A model generated the notes under the pieces. The model made no database searches. It had not been told where the DNA came from and worked only from the letters and a program-made list of their open reading frames with translations. Position numbers and translations under genes: made by a program. DNA of 64,000 bases from Methylorubrum rhodesianum (GTDB lineage: Bacteria > Pseudomonadota > Alphaproteobacteria > Rhizobiales > Beijerinckiaceae), in the NCBI RefSeq assembly GCF_014199985.1, contig NZ_JACHOS010000003.1, positions 62,001-126,000 of the forward strand, given 5' to 3'. This document shows positions 20,036 through 29,033 of the stretch, one piece after another; the stretch's first letter is position 1, and each line of letters opens with the position of its first letter.

Positions 20036-22840
20036 CTATTCTTTTTCGAGGAGCCCTTTCAGGGGCGCCCTGATCCGGCAGGTCACGCCCTCGCGGGCGT
20101 AGATCATCTGCGTCTGGCCGCCGACCGCGCCCGAGAATCCGCGCTCGATCAGGCGCGAGCCGAAGCCCTTGCGCGTGGGGGCGGTCACCGGCGGCCCGCC
20201 GCGCTCGGCCCAGGTCAGGGTCACGACCGGCTCGGTCTCCTGTCCCTCGTCCCGCTCCTCCTCCTGTCCCTCGTCCGGCGCGTCGTCGCGCCAGTGCAGC
20301 TGCGAGACGGTCCACGCGATGCCGACGCGGCCGCCCGGCACCGAGAAGGCGCCGTACTTGGCGGCGTTGGTGGCGAGTTCGTGGATCATCAGAGCCAGCG
20401 ACAGGGCGGCCTTCGGCCCGACCTCCAGGGCCGGACCGGACAGGTGGATGCGGCCCGGCTCGCCGTCGTCGTGGATCGCCAGCGCACCGGCGATCACCGC
20501 CTCCAGCGCCGCCCCCTCGCCCTCGCCCGAGAGCAGGATGTCGTGCGCCTTGCCGAGCGCCACCAGCCGGGCCACCAGCGCCTCCTTCACCGCGGCGATG
20601 TCGGTGGTGTTGCGCAGGGTCTGCGAGGCGATGGCCTGGGCCATGGTCAGGGTATTCTTCAGGCGATGGCTCAGCTCGCGGTTGAGGAAGCGCTGCTGCT
20701 CCTCGGCCTGGATGCGGGCGAGCGACACGGAGACCCGCCCGGCCACCTCGCGGACGAAATCGATCTCGCCCGCGTCCCAGGCCCGCGGTTCGGCGGCGTG
20801 GGCGTAGACGAGGCCGACGAGGTCGCCCCGCCGCATCAGCGGTACGCCGACCAGGGCGCGGGCGCCGACGGCCGCGTAGCCACCCGCGTCCGGCGCGAGG
20901 CCCGGATCGGCGGCCAGGTCGGCCACCGCCAGGATCGTGCCGCCGCGCAGCCGCGCGAGCGTGGCCGGATACGGCGCGGGATCCGCCCGCCCGCCGGGCA
21001 TCTCGCGCCCGATCGCGAGACCGCCGGCGGCATCGACGGCCGTGTATCCCGCCTGCGACAGGCCGAGGATGCGCCCGAGGATCCGGGCCGCGATCCCGCG
21101 GATCTCCGCGGGTCCGGCGGCGTCGCGCAAGCCGTCGCCGAGCTCGATCAGCGCCGTCTGACGCGCCTCGGCCGCCTTCTCGGCGGTGATGTCCTCGATC
21201 ATCGCCGTGGCCCGGATCGCCTCGCCGCGCAGCTGCGAGACGAGGTTGACCCGGCCCCAGATCAGCCGCCCGTCCTTGCGACGGTAGCGCTTCTCCAGCG
21301 TCTCGCGCACGATCTCGCCCGCGGCGAGCCGGCGGTGCAGATCGTCGCGCTCCGCCGCATCCGCCTCCGGCGTCCATTTGGCGATGGAATGCCCGACGAT
21401 GTCGGATTCCTCCGCCCCCCAGATCGCGCAGAGCTTCGGGTTGGCCTCCAGCGCGACCATGGTGCGCGGATCGATCTGCACGATGCCGATATTGGCGCTC
21501 TCGACCACCGCCCGCAGCTGGGCGGCGGCACGGTTGCGCTCGGTCAGGTCCAGCATGGCGCCGATCATCCGCAGCGGCGTGCCGCCGGGCCCGCGCGCCA
21601 TCGAGCCGCGGTCGAGCACGTCGGCGTAGGCGCCGTCGGCACGGCGGAACCGGTATTCGTGGCGCCAGTCCTGGCCGTCGCCGTCGATGACGCGGCGGAT
21701 ATCCGCCTCGACCCGGGCGCGGTCCTCGGGATGGACATGGTCGAGCCACCATCGGCCGGTCGGCTCGACCGTCTCCGGCGCCCAGCCATAGGCGGCCTGC
21801 AGCGCCTCGTTCCACAGCACGTGGTCGGCGACGAGGTCCCAGTCCCAGATCGCGTCGTTGGTGGCGCGGGTGACGAGGCGGTAGCGCTCCTCGGTCGCGG
21901 CGATGGCGGCCTGCGCCGCGCGCTCGGCGGTCACGTCGCGCACCGTGCCGACGAGGCGCCGCGCCCGTCTCACGCCGCCATGCTGCTCGACCACGAGCGT
22001 GCCGCGGGCCGCGACCCAGGTGATCGCCGTGCCGGCACGCGTGATCGTGCGGTAGGTCGCGTCGAACAGGCCGGGCCCGTCGGGGTCGAGGGCCGCCCGC
22101 ACGGCGGCGTCGGTGCGCGCCCGGTCCTCGGGGTGGAGGCGGGCCAGAAAGGTGCCGGCGTAGCTCACGGCCTCGTCCGGCCCGACCCCGAACAGCGCGC
22201 GGGTGCGCCCGTCCCAGGCGAGGGTGCCCGCCACGAGGTCGTAGTCGAAGATGCCGACGCCGGCCGCCTCGACCGCGAGCCGCAGGCGCAGCTCGCTATC
22301 GGCCAGGATCGCGGCCTCGGTCTTCCGGTCCGCGATGCCCCGGCGCAGTTCGAGCTGCGTCATCGCCGTTCGGGCCAGCGCCTTCAGGCCCGCCGCCTGT
22401 GCGGCGCTCAGGCCCTCCGGCCGGGGGACGGTGTCGAGCACGCACAGCGTGCCGATCGCCACATCCTCCGGGGTCACCAGGGGCGCCCCGGCATAGAAGC
22501 GCATCCGGGGCTCGTCCGCGACGAGCGGGTTGGTGCGGGTGCGCGGGTCGGCGGCGAGGTCGGCGATGGTCAGGACGTCGCGTCCGGCCAGCGTGTGGAC
22601 GCAGAGCGAACGGTCGAGCCCGATCTCGGCCGGTGCGAAGCCGAGCCGCGCCTTGAACCATTGCCGGTCGCTCGTCAGCAGGCCGATCAGGGCGATCGGC
22701 GCGGCACAGAGCTGGGCGGCCAGCGCCACGGCATCGTCGAAGGCGTCCTCGGGCGGGGTATCGAGAATGCCGTAGCGGGCCAGAACGGCCAGCCGCTCGG
22801 CCTCACCGGAGGTTGCGAGATCGTCGGGCAGTCGGCTCAT
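20036..22840 (-). CDS. Multi-sensor histidine kinase, HWE/HisKA_2 type ([15 protein letters not shown])
   Basis: About 934 residues, soluble (no membrane helix). An N-terminal GAF domain (about 10-160, CVHTLAGRDVLTIADLAADP) is followed by three PAS segments (about 165-290, 300-425 and 430-545; PEDRARVEADIRRVIDGDGQ marks a PAC end). A second GAF lies at about 555-700, then an HWE-class kinase core. The phospho-accepting histidine is in LSHRLKNTLTMAQAIASQTL; the ATP lid region reads IHELATNAAKYGAFSVPGGR. HWE kinases often link to light or general-stress signalling in this group, but no PAS chromophore cysteine was identified. ATG 22840 is chosen; the upstream frame uses TTG within a 15-bp repeat. 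Confidence 0.9.
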   Translation of the reverse strand: MSRLPDDLATSGEAERLAVLARYGILDTPPEDAFDDAVALAAQLCAAPIALIGLLTSDRQWFKARLGFAPAEIGLDRSLCVHTLAGRDVLTIADLAADPRTRTNPLVADEPRMRFYAGAPLVTPEDVAIGTLCVLDTVPRPEGLSAAQAAGLKALARTAMTQLELRRGIADRKTEAAILADSELRLRLAVEAAGVGIFDYDLVAGTLAWDGRTRALFGVGPDEAVSYAGTFLARLHPEDRARTDAAVRAALDPDGPGLFDATYRTITRAGTAITWVAARGTLVVEQHGGVRRARRLVGTVRDVTAERAAQAAIAATEERYRLVTRATNDAIWDWDLVADHVLWNEALQAAYGWAPETVEPTGRWWLDHVHPEDRARVEADIRRVIDGDGQDWRHEYRFRRADGAYADVLDRGSMARGPGGTPLRMIGAMLDLTERNRAAAQLRAVVESANIGIVQIDPRTMVALEANPKLCAIWGAEESDIVGHSIAKWTPEADAAERDDLHRRLAAGEIVRETLEKRYRRKDGRLIWGRVNLVSQLRGEAIRATAMIEDITAEKAAEARQTALIELGDGLRDAAGPAEIRGIAARILGRILGLSQAGYTAVDAAGGLAIGREMPGGRADPAPYPATLARLRGGTILAVADLAADPGLAPDAGGYAAVGARALVGVPLMRRGDLVGLVYAHAAEPRAWDAGEIDFVREVAGRVSVSLARIQAEEQQRFLNRELSHRLKNTLTMAQAIASQTLRNTTDIAAVKEALVARLVALGKAHDILLSGEGEGAALEAVIAGALAIHDDGEPGRIHLSGPALEVGPKAALSLALMIHELATNAAKYGAFSVPGGRVGIAWTVSQLHWRDDAPDEGQEEERDEGQETEPVVTLTWAERGGPPVTAPTRKGFGSRLIERGFSGAVGGQTQMIYAREGVTCRIRAPLKGLLEKE

Positions 22841-22885
22841 GGACGAACCCAGCAAGGACGAACCCGGCAAGGACGAGCCCGGCGA
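22841..22885. repeat. 15-bp tandem repeat (3 units) abutting the histidine kinase start
   Basis: Units at 22841-22855, 22856-22870 and 22871-22885 (GGACGAACCCAGCAA, then GGACGAACCCGGCAA, then GGACGAGCCCGGCGA) sit directly before the kinase ATG on its 5' side. If translation began at the TTG inside the repeat, the kinase would gain an LPGSSLLGSS leader. Confidence 0.75.
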
Positions 22886-23059
22886 GCCGGGCGATCGCGG
22901 CGCCCTTCCCCTGGAGCCGCCTGCGGTGACCGGCGATCCGGACGGTGGCGATGGTGCATCGGTGTCGGTTCGGGCACAAGACGTCTGCCGGGATCGTCGT
23001 GCTTCCCGATGGAAAATCCTGATGGAAAATCCGGGGTGTCCGGTCGCCCTGAGAGCCGC

Positions 23060-23821
23060 CTAGACGGGCGGCTCGATCGCGACGAGCCGCCCGGCCGGAC
23101 TGTAGACCGCCCCGAGCACGGTCTCGTAATGACGTTTCACGCAGGCATGACACTCGCAGGCGACCTCCTCGATCGCCGCCCGGTTGACGATGGTGATCCG
23201 CCCGCGCCCGACCTCGATCAATCCCTGCTGCTGCAGCATCCGCAGGATGCGGGTGAGATAGGTGCGCTGCACGCCGAGCATCGCGGCCAGCGATTCCTGG
23301 GTGATCGGCAGAACGTTGCTGTCGAGCCGGTCCTGAAGCGTCAGGAGCCAGCGCAGGCAGCGCTCCTCGATCGGGTGGAGGGCGTTGCAGGCGACCGATT
23401 GCAGCACCTGCGCGAGCAGGCAGTCGGAGTAGCGGGTGAAGAGGTTGCGCAGGGATTCCGAGCGCCGCTTGGCCTCCTGGAGCCGCACCGACTCCATCCG
23501 AAGGATCGGACCGGCGATCTGGATCAGGGCATGGGTCGAGGCCGGCAGGCCGCCGTTGCTGACCACGCCCCCGACCGCCCCCTCCCGGCCGATCGTGGCG
23601 GTCTCGGCGCTGCGCCCGTCGATCATCGAGATCAGGAGGGTGACGACGGTCTGATCGAGGGGGAAGCTGATGAAGTCGACCTCGCGGCCGGCGGCGAACA
23701 GGGTGTCGCCGCGCTGGAACTCCTGCCGTTCCAAGTCGGGCAGAAGCAGGCCGCGATCCTCGGGACTCAGGCATTTCAGGAGCAGGTTGCCTTCGAAGCA
23801 GCGCTCTGTGGCCGAAGGCAT
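23060..23821 (-). CDS. Crp/Fnr family transcriptional regulator
   Basis: About 253 residues. The N-terminal cyclic-nucleotide-binding fold (about 15-140, FQRGDTLFAAGREVDFISFP) is followed by a dimer helix and a C-terminal winged helix-turn-helix (ITQESLAAMLGVQRTYLTRI, about 175-194). No Fnr-type N-terminal cysteine cluster is present. The C-terminus has CECHAC, a denser version of the CEC commonly seen at this place in alphaproteobacterial members. The effector is unknown. ATG 23821 is preferred over the in-frame TTG two codons earlier. A perfect 9-bp-arm inverted repeat sits 60 bp upstream and may be an autoregulatory site. Confidence 0.88.
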   Translation of the reverse strand: MPSATERCFEGNLLLKCLSPEDRGLLLPDLERQEFQRGDTLFAAGREVDFISFPLDQTVVTLLISMIDGRSAETATIGREGAVGGVVSNGGLPASTHALIQIAGPILRMESVRLQEAKRRSESLRNLFTRYSDCLLAQVLQSVACNALHPIEERCLRWLLTLQDRLDSNVLPITQESLAAMLGVQRTYLTRILRMLQQQGLIEVGRGRITIVNRAAIEEVACECHACVKRHYETVLGAVYSPAGRLVAIEPPV

Positions 23822-24158
23822 GTACAACTCGAAGTCCGTAAGGGTCGCCGGAGGCTCCTAGCGCAACGCTCGGCGCACAGTCTGTCTACAAGTAGACAGA
23901 TTCACCGTCGAATCTCAAAAAATCCAGATCACGGCCAAGTCGTGCCCTGCCTCACTACGGAAGCATGCCGAAAGGCAACATAACATAAGATGCTCTGACT
24001 TAGGCAGCCCCCAGCCCAACACGGATCGCGCTCGGCCAATCGGCTCGCTCGACTTACGCCGATTGGTCGCTTGATCCGACCCGCCGACCGGGCTCGTCAC
24101 CGATCCGGTCGGTCCGCTTCGGGATCGCGAATGCGGATTTCGCCCGCGGGCCGGGCGT
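23822..24158. other. Intergenic region upstream of the Crp/Fnr gene
   Basis: 337 bp between the lysozyme stop and the regulator start. The 23880-24000 portion is AT-rich and carries the palindrome at 23881-23900 plus an A-run (CTCAAAAAATCC). It should contain the leftward promoter of the regulator. No gene or clear terminator was seen. Confidence 0.4.
23881..23900. promoter_or_regulatory. Perfect inverted repeat, candidate operator of the Crp/Fnr gene
   Basis: TCTGTCTAC, two A bases, then GTAGACAGA: two perfect 9-bp arms. It lies 60 bp upstream of the regulator's ATG. It does not match the Fnr (TTGAT-N4-ATCAA) or Crp (TGTGA-N6-TCACA) consensus, so it may define a distinct site or belong to another regulator. 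Confidence 0.55.
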
Positions 24159-25010
24159 TTACTTGCCGGTGCAGAGACCCTGGCTCGACAGGCGCCGGTG
24201 TTCGCGCGGATCGCAGTCCGTGGCGAGGAACGAGGCCCACTCGGTCGGGCTGCCGTAGAAGGCGTTGCGGTCGACGTCGCCGCGCACGCCGGGCACGCGG
24301 CCGGTCGAGGTGAACTGCCAGAGCATCCATTTGCGGTTGGCGAAGCGCTGCTCGGGCTCGGCCGCCGTGGAGCGGACCCAGTGCGGGTAATCGGGCAGTT
24401 CGTTCTCGAGGACGTCCTTGTGGAAGGTGATGTCCGTGTAGATGATCGGCCGCTTGCCCGTGTAGGACTCCATCTCGTCCAGCATGTACTGGATCATGGC
24501 GAGCGCCTGGGCCTTGGGCAGCTTCTTCGGGCACTTAGCCGAGTGTCCGTTCCACTCCACGTCGAGCACCGGGGGCAGGGCGGTCGGATCGTTCGGCACG
24601 TTGCGCTTGAACCACGCCATCTGGTCCTCGGCCGAGCGGCACCAGAACACGAAGTGGTAGGCCCCCCGCGGCACGCCGGCCCGGCCCGCCCCGTCCCAGT
24701 TCTCGCGGAAGCGCTCGTCGACGTGGTCGCCGCCCTCCGTCGCCTTGATGAAGGCGAACTGCGTGCCGGCCGACTTGACCGAGGCCCAATTGATCGGCCC
24801 CTGCCATTTCGAGATGTCGATGCCCTGGATCGGGTGGCTCTTGGCCCGCGCCACCCCGGGATGGGGCTTCACGTCGCCCTTGGTGGGGTAGAAGTCGTTC
24901 TGCGCGGCGCAGGCGGCGAGCCCGGAGAGCATCAGGGCGGCGAACCCGCGCTTGAGCCAACGGCGCGGAGCCGGTGCGCGCCTCGAGGTAAATTCGGTGT
25001 CCAGCGACAT
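24159..25010 (-). CDS. GH25-family lysozyme, predicted lipoprotein
   Basis: About 283 residues. Cell-wall muramidase of glycoside hydrolase family 25. The catalytic acids expected in the family are visible in GIDISKWQG and PPVLDVEWNG. Other family signatures are FAFIKATEGGDHVDERFREN and GKRPIIYTDITFH. The N-terminus has basic residues, a hydrophobic stretch and the lipobox LAAC at about 31-34, suggesting lipid anchoring in the cell envelope. ATG 25010 is chosen; the longer frame begins at TTG. It is transcribed divergently from the DUF488 gene. Confidence 0.92.
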   Translation of the reverse strand: MSLDTEFTSRRAPAPRRWLKRGFAALMLSGLAACAAQNDFYPTKGDVKPHPGVARAKSHPIQGIDISKWQGPINWASVKSAGTQFAFIKATEGGDHVDERFRENWDGAGRAGVPRGAYHFVFWCRSAEDQMAWFKRNVPNDPTALPPVLDVEWNGHSAKCPKKLPKAQALAMIQYMLDEMESYTGKRPIIYTDITFHKDVLENELPDYPHWVRSTAAEPEQRFANRKWMLWQFTSTGRVPGVRGDVDRNAFYGSPTEWASFLATDCDPREHRRLSSQGLCTGK

Positions 25011-25207
25011 CGACGGCCCGCCACTTCTCGCGTGCGACTTCAATGGGTATTCGATGCCCTTGATCGGGTTAACAGAACTTTGCTGGCATTGCGGCGGAAT
25101 TCCGGAAGGCGTTGCGCCGCAGGCACATAGGCCCCGGCGGGTCTGTCCGATGGCCGGGCCGCCCCCATCTAAAACCTTGCCGATCCTGAATTTTCCCTGA
25201 GCCCGCG

Positions 25208-25660
25208 ATGCGCAAGACTCTGTTCACCATCGGATACGAAGGCCTGTCGCCGGACCGCCTGCACGCCGCCTTGAAGGCGGCGGACGTGGCCGTGCTCGCC
25301 GACGTGCGCGCGGTGGCCAACTCGCGCAAGCGCGGCTTCTCGAAGGGCGCCCTGAAGGCGGGGCTCGCGGAGGCCGGGCTCGGCTACGAGCATTTCCGCA
25401 GCCTCGGCACGCCGAAATCCGGACGCGAGGCGGCCCGCGCCCACGATGCCGGCCTGATGCGCCGGATCTATTGCGAGGAGGTGCTCGACACCGCCGATGG
25501 CGGGCTCGCCCTCGACGCCCTGGCGGAGCTGGCAGCCGAGCGGCCGGTCTGCCTGCTCTGCTTCGAGCGCGACCCCGCCCGCTGCCACCGCCGCGTGCTC
25601 GCCGAGCGACTGGCGCCGCGCGGCTTCGAGGCGGTCGATCTCTACGGCGACTTCTTGTGA
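25208..25660 (+). CDS. DUF488 family protein
   Basis: 150 residues covering the whole domain. It opens TLFTIGYEGLSPDRLHAAL, then VLADVRAVANSRKRGFSKGA. It ends with the family's cysteine/histidine motif LLCFERDPARCHRRVLAERL and a final DLYGDF-type tail. Function is not established. The Cys and CHR residues suggest metal or redox chemistry, which is only an inference. Complete and of normal length. Confidence 0.9.
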   Translation: MRKTLFTIGYEGLSPDRLHAALKAADVAVLADVRAVANSRKRGFSKGALKAGLAEAGLGYEHFRSLGTPKSGREAARAHDAGLMRRIYCEEVLDTADGGLALDALAELAAERPVCLLCFERDPARCHRRVLAERLAPRGFEAVDLYGDFL

Positions 25661-25714
25661 TTCTTCTGAAGGGACCGGCCGCGTTCCGCGGCTGCCCCCG
25701 AACGTCCGGAAGCG

Positions 25715-26941
25715 TCAGCGCATGAGGCTGGGGGCGCCGAGGCGCGGCTGCACGCCCTCGCGCATCACGAGGCGGCGCAGCGGCGGAAGGGCTGCGAGGG
25801 TGAGGAGCCCCAGCCCCCTCAGGGCATCGACGGGCAGAAGATCGGTGAGCAGCGAGCGGTTGAGCAGGTCCACCGCCGCGCCGCGCAGGCGCGCATCGAC
25901 GCCCCGCGACCGCCCGAACCCAGCGAGCGATCCCGGCGCGCCGGGATCGCGGTTCGCCTCGCGGGCGGAGAACACCGCGTCCCGCAGGGCCGCCGCGTCG
26001 CGCAGGCCGAGATTGAGCCCCTGCGCCCCGATCGGCGGAAAGACGTGGGCGGCCTCGCCGATCAGGGCGAGGCGGTCGGCGACCGGGCGGTCCACCGAGA
26101 GACCGCGCATCGGCACGAGCCCGCGCGGTCCGTCGATCCGCATGGCGCCCAGCATCGAGCGGGCCTGATGCTCGACCGCGCCGGCGAGATCGGCATCGTC
26201 GAGGCCCGAGAGACGCTTGGCCGCCCGCTCGGCCGTGACCCAGACGAGGCTGGAGCGGTGGCCGCCGGGGAGCGGCACGAGGGTGAAGGGCCCGTTGCGG
26301 GTGTGGAACTCGGTGGAGATGTCGTGGTGGTGCCGCTCGTGGGCGAGCAGGGTGGTGAGCGCCGCCTGCGGGTAGGACCATTCGCGCGTGCGCAACCCCG
26401 AGGCTGCCCGCAGCGGCGAGCGACCGCCGTCGGCGCCGACGACGAGTTGCGCGGCGAGCCGGCGCCCGTCCTCCAGGTCCAGCACGGCGGCGCCCTGCTC
26501 AAGGCGCATCCCGGCCGAATCCGCCTCGAACAGGGTCAGGCCCGGCGTGGTGCGGGCCTGACCGCGCAGGGTCTCGACGAGGCGGGCGCTCTCGACGTTC
26601 CAGCCGAAGGCGTCGAGGCCGATCTCGGAGGCCGAGAAGCGGGCGGGCGGCGGCCGGAACAGGCTGCCGGTGTCGTCGACGATCTGGAGTTCGGCCAGCG
26701 GATTGGCGTGCGGGGCGATCTCGGGCCAAGCGCCGAGCACCGTGAGGAAGCGCACCGAGCCGTCGAGCAGGGCCACGGTGCGCCCGTCCGCCACCGGCGC
26801 GTGCCGTCCGACGAGCGCGGTCTCGACCCCGTCGCGGGCCAGCGCCAGGGCGGCGGCGAGTCCCGCCGCCCCAGCCCCCACCACCGCCACGGCAAAGCGC
26901 GGCGGCGAGGCGGCGGTGGGGGTCTGCACCGGGACCGTCAC
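25715..26941 (-). CDS. UbiH/UbiF-family FAD-dependent monooxygenase (ubiquinone ring hydroxylase-like)
   Basis: 408 residues. The FAD-binding Rossmann motif is VAVVGAGAAGLAAALALARD (about 18-37). A DG-type motif (LVVGADGGRSPLRAASGL) and the second FAD motif (LALIGEAAHVFPPIGAQGLN, then LGLRDAAAL) follow. This is the COQ6/UbiH/UbiF/VisC family that hydroxylates the ubiquinone ring. Which ring position it acts on, and whether it is the organism's main enzyme, cannot be read here. It starts at GTG 26941 with an excellent AAGGAGG eight bases upstream. Confidence 0.88.
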   Translation of the reverse strand: MTVPVQTPTAASPPRFAVAVVGAGAAGLAAALALARDGVETALVGRHAPVADGRTVALLDGSVRFLTVLGAWPEIAPHANPLAELQIVDDTGSLFRPPPARFSASEIGLDAFGWNVESARLVETLRGQARTTPGLTLFEADSAGMRLEQGAAVLDLEDGRRLAAQLVVGADGGRSPLRAASGLRTREWSYPQAALTTLLAHERHHHDISTEFHTRNGPFTLVPLPGGHRSSLVWVTAERAAKRLSGLDDADLAGAVEHQARSMLGAMRIDGPRGLVPMRGLSVDRPVADRLALIGEAAHVFPPIGAQGLNLGLRDAAALRDAVFSAREANRDPGAPGSLAGFGRSRGVDARLRGAAVDLLNRSLLTDLLPVDALRGLGLLTLAALPPLRRLVMREGVQPRLGAPSLMR

Positions 26942-27351
26942 GACGGGAGCCTCCTTGAAGTGCCCATTGAAGTCTCCTCGGGGCGAAGATCGAAGACCGG
27001 CCCTCTACAGAGGTGCGGCGGGCGCGGGGTCAAGTGCGGCCGAAGGGTCCGGGGCGGGTGCCGTGAGGAGCGATGGTCCTGCCGCCGGGTGCCGGCGCGC
27101 CGGGGAGCGTGTCCGCGAGCATGCGAGGGCACCGGCATCGCCGCTCGACCGTCGGGCCGGGCGGGGCTGCTCGCGTCGAGCGCCCGCCCGGAAGGTTCGG
27201 AGGGCGAGGGAGCATTCGATCGCGAATGGATCGGAGCGTAATGAAACCAAATCCCCCCCGCCGCATTGCCAACCTATGTTGAGAGAACTGCGCGCTCACG
27301 CCGCACTCTCCGGGAGCCTGAACGAATATTGACGTCCGAGGGGGGCGTTCC
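26942..27351. other. Divergent intergenic region
   Basis: 410 bp between the monooxygenase start and the small gene at 27352. The short frames present look like chance open frames in GC-rich sequence. The right end (27230-27340) is comparatively AT-rich and probably holds the rightward promoter. No terminator or RNA gene was recognised. Confidence 0.4.
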
Positions 27352-27552
27352 ATGAAGCCATTCATCACCTCGCAGCCGGAAACCGGACGGACACGGCTCG
27401 AGTCCGCCTTCGATCCCGTTCTCTCGGGGGTCGCGCGGGGGCTCGCGCGGCTGTTTCCTCCCGTCCACAACGGCCAGCCGCCGCGCGACGGGAATGGGGG
27501 CGTCTCCCCGTCCCGGCGGAACGGGGTGGACGGGCAGGGTGGCCGCGGATGA
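27352..27552 (+). CDS. Small hypothetical protein overlapping the next gene
   Basis: 66 residues, MKPFITSQPETGRTR at the start, then a hydrophobic patch (PVLSGVARGLARLFPPV) and a Gly/Arg-rich tail. A purine-rich GAGGGGGG lies before the ATG. Its TGA (27550-27552) overlaps the ATG of the next small gene by two bases, an arrangement that favours translational coupling. I do not recognise a family. It is credible mainly because of the ribosome-binding site and the overlap. Confidence 0.45.
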   Translation: MKPFITSQPETGRTRLESAFDPVLSGVARGLARLFPPVHNGQPPRDGNGGVSPSRRNGVDGQGGRG

Positions 27553-27776
27553 TGAAACCCGAATTGGTCGAGCAGCACATCACGGCGATGACCACGGCGA
27601 GCGGCAACCTGCTGCGCCAGATGGAGGACGAGGGGCTGCGCTACCGGGTGACCGTGCGCCCGGAAGATACCGGGACCCTGCACGTCCAGGTGCGCGAGCT
27701 GACGCCGGAACTCACCGAGCGCATCGAGCGCTGTCTGTCGGGCATGGGCATGCAGGTCGCGGTGCGGGAGGGCTGA
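27549..27776 (+). CDS. Small conserved-looking hypothetical protein
   Basis: 75 residues, acidic and probably alpha/beta: QHITAMTTASGNLLRQMEDE, then YRVTVRPEDTGTLHVQVREL, then LTERIERCLSGMGMQVAVRE. The amphipathic pattern and codon use look coding. It has two tandem ATG codons at 27549 and 27552. No membrane segment or known motif. The function is unknown. Confidence 0.6.
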   Translation: MMKPELVEQHITAMTTASGNLLRQMEDEGLRYRVTVRPEDTGTLHVQVRELTPELTERIERCLSGMGMQVAVREG

Positions 27777-28040
27777 CGGGCGAGGGCCCCCGGCAAGGCA
27801 CTGCTCCGAGCCTCTTCCAAGTCCCTTCCAACCCCCTGTCCCTGTGCCGGCCGGTGTGCTTCGGGCATAAGCGCCCGAGGTGACGGCGCCTGCCCCTTGC
27901 TTGTCGCCGCCGGACCGATATCTCGCCCGAAGTTCGAGACTCGAAGCGCCTCGCAAGACGCCCGGCCGATGACCCGATCGCCTTCCTCGGCGACGGCGCG
28001 GCGGCAATGTCGAGAGGCATTCAGAACGCGGGAGAACGCG

Positions 28041-29012
28041 ATGAAGGCGATCCGGGTGCATGCCTATGGCGGGCCGGAGGCGATGGTCTACGAGGACGTG
28101 CCCTCGCCCGAGCCGGGGCCGGGCCAGATCCGCGTCCGCCAGACCGCCGTCGGCGTCAACTTCATCGACATCTACTTCCGCTCCGGCGCCTACAAGGCGC
28201 CCTCGCTCCCCTTCACCCTCGGAAAGGAGGGCGCGGGCGTGGTCGACGCGCTCGGCGAGGGCGTGACCGATTTCCGCCTCGGCGAGCGCGTCGCCTATGC
28301 CGGCGCCACCGGCACCTATGCCGAGGAGGTCGTCGTCGACACCAAGGGCGTCGTCCACGTGCCCGATGCGATCTCCGACGAGACCGCCGCCGCGATGATG
28401 CTGAAGGGACTCACGGCGCAGTACCTGCTGCGCCGGACCTACCGGGTGCAGCGGGGCGACACGATCCTGTTCCACGCCGCCGCCGGCGGCGTCGGCCTCA
28501 TCGCCACGCAATGGGCCAAGCATCTCGGCGCCACCGTGATCGGCACCGTCGGATCGGCCGAGAAGGCGGAGCTCGCCCGCGAACACGGCTGCGACCACGT
28601 CATCCTCTATCGCGACGAGGATTTTGCTGCCCGGGTGAAGGAGATCACCGGGGGCAGGGGCGTGCCGGTGGTCTATGACGGCGTCGGCAAGGCGACCTTC
28701 CCCGCCTCCCTCGACTGCCTGCAGCCCTTCGGCATCTTCGCGAGCTTCGGCTCGTCGTCCGGGCCGATCGAGGCGTTCGACATCGGCATCCTCGCCGCCA
28801 AGGGCTCGCTCTACGCCACCCGCCCGACGCTGTTCACCCACATCGCCACCCGCGAGAGCCTCGACGCCAACGCCGCCGAGCTGTTCGAGGTGGTCGCGAG
28901 CGGGGCGGTGAAGATCCCGATCCATGCCCGGGCCAAGCTCGCCGACGCGGCGCAGGTCCACCGCGACCTCGCCGGGCGACAGACGACGGGCGCGACGGTG
29001 ATGACGCCGTGA
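28041..29012 (+). CDS. qor: NADPH:quinone oxidoreductase (zinc-independent MDR family)
   Basis: 323 residues, the normal length of the quinone-reductase branch of medium-chain dehydrogenases. Signatures: VGVNFIDIYFRSGAYKAPSL, the nucleotide-binding turn HAAAGGVGLIATQWAKHLGA (about 150-169), and VVYDGVGKATFPASLDCLQP. The catalytic-zinc cysteine/histidine ligands of alcohol dehydrogenases are absent, as expected for Qor. ATG 28041 is preceded by GGGAG; the frame extends upstream to 27897 without family similarity. Cytoplasmic; reduces quinones or other enones with NADPH. Confidence 0.92.
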   Translation: MKAIRVHAYGGPEAMVYEDVPSPEPGPGQIRVRQTAVGVNFIDIYFRSGAYKAPSLPFTLGKEGAGVVDALGEGVTDFRLGERVAYAGATGTYAEEVVVDTKGVVHVPDAISDETAAAMMLKGLTAQYLLRRTYRVQRGDTILFHAAAGGVGLIATQWAKHLGATVIGTVGSAEKAELAREHGCDHVILYRDEDFAARVKEITGGRGVPVVYDGVGKATFPASLDCLQPFGIFASFGSSSGPIEAFDIGILAAKGSLYATRPTLFTHIATRESLDANAAELFEVVASGAVKIPIHARAKLADAAQVHRDLAGRQTTGATVMTP

Positions 29013-29033
29013 TCCGCCGATCCTAGGACACAG

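Noticed and set aside
22839..23063. Small rightward frame with DEPxK repeats before the Crp gene
   Set aside because: The repeats are the translation of the 15-bp tandem repeat. The remaining part has no coding pattern and lies between two leftward genes.
20294..23983. Very long rightward open frame (over 1,200 codons) opposite the histidine kinase
   Set aside because: It is an antisense shadow created by G/C third positions. Its product is Arg/Gly/Ala-rich without motifs, and the opposite strand encodes a clear multi-domain kinase.
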